64,000 nucleotides of DNA from an uncultured Methanomicrobiales archaeon (GTDB lineage Archaea; Halobacteriota; Methanomicrobia; Methanomicrobiales; Methanospirillaceae). This document shows, piece by piece, positions 10,368-19,100 of this stretch (position 1 is its first letter; the number at the start of each line of letters is the position of its first letter). The position numbers were made by a program, and so were the translations under genes. The notes below the pieces were generated by a model, which was not told the DNA's origin, did not search any database, and saw nothing but the letters and a program-made list of their open reading frames with translations. The DNA lies in NCBI GenBank assembly GCA_949320185.1, contig CASGHK010000047.1:1-64000 (forward strand), written 5' to 3'.

Positions 10368-12128
10368 ATGAACCGCACGCCGCTCCTCGTCACTGGCATC
10401 GTGCTGCAGATCCTGCTCCTGACAGTGTCGCCGGCATCCGCCGCACTCGCTGACTATGCCTTCGTCCAGGACCTCACGAGCGCCGGTGGTGGGACATGGA
10501 CGTCCGGTTCCCTGTCGGGTGTTGCGGTCGATACATCGGGACACGTTTATATCAGTCAGCCTGCTTTCAACACGATCGCCGTCTTCAGCCCTTCCTTCCA
10601 CTATCTCACGACCTGGAGTGCTCCAAATCCCAAAGCGATGGCGTTCAACGCGACGGGGTACCTCTTCGTCGTGAACGAGCAGGGCAGGAAGCTCTCGATC
10701 CTGAACCCTTCCGGGACGAAGGTCGATGAAGTCTCACTGGGTTCTGGCTTGCCCCGAGGGGTGGCAATCAACCGGTCGGACTGTATCTTCGTCGCGATTG
10801 AGTCGCCCCCCCAGGTCCAGGTGTACGGCCGGGACGGCTCGCTGATCGAGACGTTCCAACCGGGTTACGTGATCCCCCAGGCAATCACCGTGAACAGCAC
10901 GGACCATATCATCATCGGTTCCCGCGACTCGGGATCCATCCTGGTCTTTGACCGGGATTACCACGTGGTTCAGCCGATCAACACCGGGACCACGGGCATT
11001 CGGGGCCTCGCGATCGATGCCGCGGACAACATCCTCTCCATTGCGGCTCAGGGAACGACATTCCAGGTCTACTCCCCCTCCGGCACGCTGATCGGACAGT
11101 CCACAGGCGTGATGATGTGGCCATCCAGGGGTATCTCCGTGGCACCCTCGGGGAGGGTCGTCGTCAATGATCCTGTAAACAACAGGGTTCGGGTCTTTCA
11201 ACCACCGCAAATCGAACCCACATTCACATTCACCCTCACACTCACGTCCACGACCACACTCACGTCCACGACCACACTCACGCCAACCCTGACACCCCTG
11301 CCCACACCCACCACCAGGCCTTCCCCCTCCTTCATCGCCTATCCCCAGTCCGGCCCGGCACCGCACTCCGTCCTGTTCCTGGACTACACCCCGAACGCAA
11401 AGGCGTGGCAGTGGGACTTCGGCGACGGCGGCACCTCGTACGAACAGTACCCGACCCACACCTACACCACTACCGGTCTCTACACCGTATCCCTGACGGT
11501 CACCGACTGGACGGGGAAGACGTCCACAAAGACGGAGTACCACTGCATCCGCGTCACCGAGCCCGTCGGGCCGGCACCGACGCCGGTGGCGAACTTCACA
11601 GCGAACACCACCACCGGATCGGCGCCACTCGCCGTCCAGTTCACCGACACCTCCAGCCCATCACCGTACCACCGGTGGTGGCAGTTCGGCGATGGTTCCA
11701 CCTCCACCGATCGTGACCCCGTCCATGTCTACGAGAGCGCAAGCGCGTACACGGTGAACCTCACCGTCTGGACGCCGCTCGGCCGGGCGACCGTCTCGAG
11801 GCCCGCGTACATCGTCGTCGAGGGTGACCCGCGGGTGCCCCAGGCGAACTGGACGGCAAGCCGGCTCTCCGGCCCGGCGCCGCTCTACGTCAAGTTCTCC
11901 GACACCTCCTCCGGCACCCCCACCTGCTGGCGCTGGGACTTCGGCGGGCTCGCCTGGACGACGATGCGGAGCCCGTCTGTCATCTTCCGCCGGCCCGGCG
12001 CGTACACCGTGACGCTCACCGTCCGGAACCAGTACGGCTGGTCCTCGTTCGGGACGAACGTGACCGTCACCGGCACCGCGGGGACCACCCGGGGCGCCGG
12101 CGATCGGCCGGTGAGCGTCGTCGGGTGA
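10368..12128 (+). CDS. Secreted NHL/beta-propeller-like + PKD domain protein
   Basis: Same architecture as 4870-6555; Thr-rich linker FTFTLTLTSTTTLTSTTTLTPTLTP. Confidence 0.8.
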   Translation: MNRTPLLVTGIVLQILLLTVSPASAALADYAFVQDLTSAGGGTWTSGSLSGVAVDTSGHVYISQPAFNTIAVFSPSFHYLTTWSAPNPKAMAFNATGYLFVVNEQGRKLSILNPSGTKVDEVSLGSGLPRGVAINRSDCIFVAIESPPQVQVYGRDGSLIETFQPGYVIPQAITVNSTDHIIIGSRDSGSILVFDRDYHVVQPINTGTTGIRGLAIDAADNILSIAAQGTTFQVYSPSGTLIGQSTGVMMWPSRGISVAPSGRVVVNDPVNNRVRVFQPPQIEPTFTFTLTLTSTTTLTSTTTLTPTLTPLPTPTTRPSPSFIAYPQSGPAPHSVLFLDYTPNAKAWQWDFGDGGTSYEQYPTHTYTTTGLYTVSLTVTDWTGKTSTKTEYHCIRVTEPVGPAPTPVANFTANTTTGSAPLAVQFTDTSSPSPYHRWWQFGDGSTSTDRDPVHVYESASAYTVNLTVWTPLGRATVSRPAYIVVEGDPRVPQANWTASRLSGPAPLYVKFSDTSSGTPTCWRWDFGGLAWTTMRSPSVIFRRPGAYTVTLTVRNQYGWSSFGTNVTVTGTAGTTRGAGDRPVSVVG

Positions 12129-12499
12129 GGCTCTCCCCCTCGTTCTCGAACGCAGCCGACAGGGCCTCCCCGTCCCGCAGGGTGAACGCTTCTCGCTGCG
12201 GGCACCGCCCACCGGGTGCCCAGACCGACGACCGTTCATGAGGCTGAGTCCCCCAGGTGAACGCTCAACCGGCAGTGACCCTAAGAACCAGCAATTGGTG
12301 GTTAATACGGTCTGAAGGTCACACACGGTTACCTTATTGTAACCGACAAATTTTTCGTCATAAAACGAAATTTCATCGTATGCTCCACATTTCCTCGGCT
12401 TCAAGTCAAGGTTCGGTTCAAGGCGAATCGGAAGGTTCTTTTCGCAAACCGGGGGTGTGTGTCTTCGCAGTGTTGCCCGGATCCCTCTTTCTTGGGGCC

Positions 12500-12880
12500 G
12501 TCATCGTCCCGCTTGCCTCAGCCCTCCTCGCTGGGTTCCAGGAGTTCTACCTGCCCCTGCCCGAAAGCCAGACTCAGGACGCCTTCGTCTCCATCCGGAC
12601 CGGGCCTACCGAGTCGATGCCCAACATCGCTGGGGGCACGGCGAGCGCCGATAACACCGTCATCTATTACGACCACCGGGAGAACGGCCTGGGCGGACTC
12701 GAGCGGCGGCATGGTCATGGGCGATACGTACGTCTTCGATCGCCAACCAGTAGAACGGGGTCTGGCGTGTCGACCTCTGCTCGTGCGCGAACGGCGAATC
12801 GATCAGGGCTGGCGACTCGGACGCATAGGACCTCGGGAATCAAACTCTCGCTGGCTGAAACCGTCCGAATGATCAAATCC
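12500..12880 (+). pseudogene. Truncated, frameshifted copy of the N-terminal region of the giant surface protein
   Basis: LAGFQEFYLPLPESQTQDAFVSIRTG...GGTASADNTVIYYDHRENGL aligns with LPAGFQEFYLPLQANITQDAFVYVSRS...GVTASADNTVVYYDHWENGL at 13156 onward; similarity then changes frame and decays. Confidence 0.75.
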
Positions 12881-13110
12881 CTCTCCTGCCGGTTCCGTCG
12901 TTTCGGGCACATGGGTACGGATCAGCTCAGGGATTTGCATCTCGATCGAAACAGGTACTGTTCACGAGATCCCTCGCGGTCTTCTCGAGTAACGATAAAG
13001 TTCGATGATGCCGAAACTAATAATCACGTAAAAAATTCACTTCATTGTCGCACCATTAGCCGTAACCGGACACGAAACCTGGAGTTGCTTTCATGATGAG
13101 ACCATAATAT

Positions 13111-16100
13111 CTGTTTTTCCTCGCCCTGATCACCCTGTCGCTCGCCTGCCCCATCGTGTCGGCCCTCCCTGCGGGCTTCCAGGAGTTCTACCTTCCGCTC
13201 CAGGCGAACATCACCCAGGACGCCTTCGTCTATGTCAGCAGGTCCACGGAGACGACGATCGGGGCGAACATGCACTATATCGTGGGGGTAACAGCGAGCG
13301 CTGACAACACCGTCGTCTATTATGACCACTGGGAGAACGGGTTGCAGACGGGCACCGGTGCCGACGAGATTGTCCGTCTGAACAAGGGGCAGATCTACGT
13401 CTTCGAGGCCTCGAACGTCCCTGCCAACAACCGTGGGACCTCGATCAAGTACGACGGAGGCGACCGGATCTTCGTCTCCGGGAGCCTGCTGCAACTGGTG
13501 GTCTCGACCTGGCCTGAGTCGATAGGGACCGTGCTCTCGGACGCCTGGGAGATCTATCCGACCAAGGCATGGAACACCCAGTACATCGTTCCCGTCGGAC
13601 AGGACATCGGCGCGACGGCGAACTACGCCGACTTCTCGATGACCACGATTCAGGTGATGTCGGCCACGAACGGCAACACCGTCACGATCTCGCCCCCGGG
13701 GTCGTCTCCGACGACGGTCACGCTCAACCAGGGCCAGGCTTACTCCTTCACCGTTGCGAAGGCGGGGACATCGGTGACGGGGACAGCGCCGGTCCAGGTC
13801 CAGATCATCGCTGGGGACAACGCTAATAATATCCGGTACTCGATGCGGGGCTACACGATCACGCCCCGGCAGTACTGGGGCACGAGTTACTATGCGCCGG
13901 TACCGAGCTGGCCCTCACGAACGATCAGCTCAACAACCTATACCCCTGATACGGACCTCTTCCTGTACAACCCCAATTTAGCGGCGATCACGGTCCAGTA
14001 CCAGACCCGGGTCGGATCAGGCTCGTTCTCGATCCCCGCGGGCTCGACGAAATCGTTCTACGAGATGACGAATGGCTACGTCCCCACGAGCTCGGGCGTC
14101 TACCTCAGTTCCAGCTCGATCTTCTGGGGCATCGGTTCCTGCGATACGAGGTCCGCCACCTTCGACTGGGCGTACTCGCTCGTCCCCGAGCAATTCCTCG
14201 GGACCGACAACTACATCAGCTGGGCGCCGGGGACACGGGACAAGAGCGCGAACCATTCCCCCGTTTTCATCACGGCGACAACGAACCGCACCACGGTATA
14301 CGTGTATTACGCCCCCGACGACGGGGTTCCCGACCAGACCTTCAACCTGGACCGCCTGCAGTCGATCGAGGTCTTCGACCCGGACAACGACAACTCGGGG
14401 ATGCACGTCGTGAGCACGGCCCCTGTGGCGATGGCCTGGGGCCAGAGCCCGAGAGTGGCAGGCACAGGCGACCCGAGCCTCGACATGGGCTACACGACGC
14501 TCCCCCTCCCGACGGAGTGGATCGATATCTCGCTCGATCTCGAGAAGACCGCCGAGCCCACCCAGATCCGGGTCGGCGGCGAGACAACCTTTACGCTCAA
14601 CATCACGGTCCCCAGCACCGCCGGCGCCCCCGTCGCGGACCTCTCGATCGTGGACAAACTCCCACCGGGCTGGCAGTACGTCCCGGGGAGCACGAAGGTG
14701 GACGGGATCGCGTTCCCCGATCCCGCCCCGGTCACCGGGAACCTGAATGCGGGGTACACGCTGACCTGGAACGGCACGGGGACCCTGGTGCAGGGATCGA
14801 AACGGGTCCTCGCGTTCCGCGCTCTCTCGACGGCGTCGGTCAGTGCGTTCTTCCCGAACCGGAACGTCGCCTCGGTCACGGGGACCTCGGTCGGTGCGAC
14901 GCTCACGGCTGACTCGGACGCCTTCGTCACGTTCGACAACTCCCTGCCCGGGATCAATATCGCGAAGAGCGGCCCCGCTTCGGCGAGGATCGGTGAGGAG
15001 ATCCAGTACACGTTCATTGTCACGAACACCGGCAACCTCACGCTCTCGAACGTGACCGTGAACGACGAACTCCTCGGCGGGAACATCACGGGCCCGGTGA
15101 GGGGCGATGATGGGGACGGGCGCCTCAACACCACCGAGGTCTGGGTCTATGAGAAGAACTACACGGTCCCGATGGGCGCCCCCAACCCGCTGGAGAACAC
15201 CGCGGTCGCCACCGCCGACTACCAGGGAATCCCGACGAGCGACCTCGACGATTATCGCATAACTCTCGACATCGCCCCCGGGATCAATCTTGCGAAGGAG
15301 GGGCCAGCTTCGACCCGGATCGGCGAGGAGATCACGTACACATTCAACGTCACGAACACCGGCAACGTGCCACTCAGGAACGTAACGGTGGTCGATGAAC
15401 AGCTCGGAGGAAAAATCACCGGGCCGGTGAGCGGCGATGACGGTGACGGCTTCCTCGAGCTTGGAGAGGAGTGGTACTACACGGCGACCTACACCGTCCC
15501 TGACGACGCTCCCAACCCCATCATCAACAATGCCACGGTGAGTGGTGACTACCTGGGAGCCCAGGCCATCGACACTGATCCTCACACCACGACACTCGAC
15601 ATCGCCCCGGGGATCAACCTGGCGAAGGAAGGGCCGGCAACGGCACGGATCGGCGAGACGATCACCTACACCTTCAACGTCACGAACACCGGCAATGTCC
15701 CCCTGAGGAACGTTACGGTGAACGATCCGCTCCCCGGTCTCACGGTCTCCGGGCCGGAGAAAGGGAGCGACGGCAACGACGTCCTCGACATCAACGAGAC
15801 CTGGAACTACACCGCGACCTACACCGTCCCCGTCGGCGCCCCCAACCCACTCGAGAATATTGCAACCGCCGCTGCCGACTACGAGGGAGTCCCAGTTCAG
15901 GACACCGATGGCCACACCACGACCCTCGATATCGCACCCGTGATCAAGCTCGTCAAGAACGGCCTGAGGTCGGCTCAGATCGACGAGACGATCACCTACA
16001 CCTTCAACGTCACGAACATCGGCAATGTCCCCCTGAGGAACGTCACGGTGGACGACCCGCTCCCCGGTCTCACCATCTCCGGGCCGGAAAAAGGGAGCGA

Positions 16101-19100
16101 CGGCAACGACGTCCTCGACATCAACGAGACCTGGAACTACACCGCGACCTACACGGTCCGGGACGGCGACCCGAACCCGCTTGAGAACAACGCCACAGTG
16201 ACCGGCGACTACGAGGGCAGGCAGGTTCACGACACGGACGATTTCTCAGTACCGTTCGACCTCGCCCCCGGGCTGAAACTCGTCAAGGTAGGTCCCGCCT
16301 CTGCCAAGATCGACGAGGAGATCACGTTCGAGTTCATACTGACGAACACCGGCAACGTCCCGCTCTCGAACGTGACGGTCACCGACCCGCTCCCCGGCAT
16401 CACGATCGATCCGAAACCAGACGGCGATCTCAACAACGACAAGGTGCTGGACCTCACGGAGATCTGGCGCTACAACGCGTCCTACAGAGTGCCGGCCGAT
16501 GCACCGAACCCGGTCCTGAACAACGCCACGGCAACGGGGGACTATCGCGGGAACGCCGCAACGGATAGCGACGAACACGCCGTGACCCTCAACATCGCCC
16601 CCGACATCAACCTGGAGAAGGAAGGACCTGCCTCCGCCACGATCGGCGAGACGATCACCTATACCTTCAATGTCACGAACACCGGCAACGTGCCACTCAG
16701 GAACGTGATGGTCACCGACCCGCTACCTGGTGTCACGATCAATCCGACGCCAGCCGGCGATCTCAACAACGACCAGGTGCTGGACCTCACGGAGACATGG
16801 CGCTACACCGCGACCTATACCGTACCTTCCGGCGCACCCAATCCAATCCCGAACACGGCGACGGCCCGGGGCGATTATCAGGGGCTGCCAGCCGAAGATT
16901 CCGATCCCCACGCTGTCACGCTCAATCTGGCCCCGGGGATCCAGGTCGCGAAGTCCGGTCCGGCCTCTGCTGTGATCGGTGAGGAGATCACCTACACCTT
17001 CAACGTCACGAACATCGGCAACGTCCCACTCTCGAACGTGATAGTGAACGACCCGCTCCTCGGCGGCAACGTTCCGGGGCTGCCGAGCGGGGACGATGGA
17101 GACAATGTCCTGGAGGTTGGTGAGATTTGGAACTACACCGCGACTTACATCGTCCCAACGGGCGCACACAACCCACTCGTGAACCATGCAACGGCCACGG
17201 GAGTCTACGAGGAGACATCCGCCCAGGCGTATGACGCTCACACCACGACACTCAACATCGCACCCGCAATCAACATCGCCAAGTACGGTCCCAGCTCTGC
17301 CCGGATCGGTGACGAGATCACCTACACCTTCAACGTAACAAACGCGGGCAACGTCCCACTCTCAAACGTGATAGTGAAGGATCCCCTCCTTGGCGGCACT
17401 GTCCTCGGGCCAGAATCCGGTGATGACGGCGATGGCGTCCTGGAGCTCGACGAGTCCTGGAACTACAGCGCAACGTACACCGTACCTGCCGGCGCACCGA
17501 ACCCTCTGGTCAACACGGTGACGGCTTCGGGTGATTACGAGGGTCATTCGGTCCACACCGATGACTATGCTGTGACTCTCAACCTCGCCCCCGGCATTCA
17601 CCTGGCGAAGGAGGGACCCGCATCCGCGACCATCGGCCAGACGATCACCTACACGTTCACCGTCACGAACACCGGCAACGTCCCGCTCTCGAACGTGACG
17701 CTCACCGACCCGCTCCCCGGCATCACGATCGATCCGACACCGGACGGCGATCTCAACAACGACAAGGTGCTGGACCTCACGGAGACATGGCGCTACACCG
17801 CGACCTACATCGTCCCCACAGGCGCACCCAATCCAATCCCGAACACGGCGACAGTGACAGGCGACTATCGCGGGGATACCGCGACGGACAGCGACGACCA
17901 TACGGTCACCCTCGACATCGGGCCCGGGATCAACCTGGCGAAGGAGGGACCCGCATCCGCGACGATCGGCCAGACGATCACCTACACGTTCACCGTCACG
18001 AACACCGGCAACGTCCCGCTCTCGAACGTGACGCTCACCGACCCGCTCCCCGGCATCACGATCGATCCGACACCAGGCGGCGATCTCAACAACGACAAGG
18101 TGCTGGACCTCACGGAGACCTGGAACTACACCGCCACCTACACCGTACCTTCCGGCGCACCCAATCCAATCCCGAACACGGCGACTGTGATAGGCGACCA
18201 TCGCGGGGATACCGCGACCGACAGCGACGACCACTCGGTCACCCTCAACATCGGACCCGGGATCAACCTGGCGAAGGAGGGACCCGCATCAGCGATCATC
18301 GGCCAGACGATCACCTACACGTTCACCGTCACGAACACCGGCAACGTGCCACTCAGGAACGTGACGGTCACCGATCCACTCCCCGGCATCACGATCGATC
18401 CGACGCCAGACGGCGATCTCAACAACGACAAGGTGCTGGACCTCACGGAGACCTGGAACTACACCGCGACCTACACCGTCCCAACGGGCGCACCCAACCC
18501 AATCCCGAATACGGCGACGGTGACAGGCGATTATCGCGGGCATACCGCGACGGACAGCGACGACCACACGGTCACCCTCAACATCGCCCCTGAGATCAAC
18601 GTCGTGAAGACCGGTCCGGCAACAGCCGGTATCGGTGACAAGGTGACCTACACATTCACGGTCACGAACAGCGGAGAGGTCCCCCTCGCCAACCTGAGTG
18701 TCACCGATAATGTTGCCGGAACGGCGACCTACCAGTCGGGCGATACCAACGCAGATAACAGGCTGGACCACACCGAAACCTGGATCTACACCGTCGACTG
18801 GACGGTGGCAGCCACACCAGACCCGCTGCTCAACACTGTCACGGCGAGCGGCCAGTACGGAGGAGAGACCTACACAGATAAGGACGAACACAGTCTTGAC
18901 GTCCTCAGCTCGGGAATCAACGTCACGAAGACCGGGCCGGCAACAGCCGGTATCGGCGACAAGGTGACCTACACATTCACGGTCACGAACAGCGGAGAGG
19001 TCCCCCTCGCCAACCTGAGTGTCACCGATAATGTTGCCGGAACGCCGACCTACCAGTCGGGCGATACCAACGCAGATGGCAGGCTGGATAACACCGAAAC

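Noticed and set aside
11215-11310. Short tandem repeat (cactcacgtccacgacca) considered as a regulatory repeat
   Set aside because: It encodes the Thr-rich interdomain linker (LTSTTTLTSTTTLTPTLTP) in frame.
12257-13096. ORF of 279 aa as an intact gene
   Set aside because: Only the middle matches the giant protein; the remainder looks like non-coding sequence and the similarity shifts frame, so it is treated as a pseudogene.
14017-16230. Long antisense ORF (737 aa, minus strand) opposite the DUF11 repeats
   Set aside because: Arises from high GC3 and repetitive sense codons; the translation has no recognisable domain and the sense strand has a coherent repeat protein.
17580-18590. Near-identical tandem DNA repeats considered as CRISPR or satellite
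   Set aside because: Period is about 330 bp and the repeats are coding in one continuous frame (DUF11 domains); no spacer structure.
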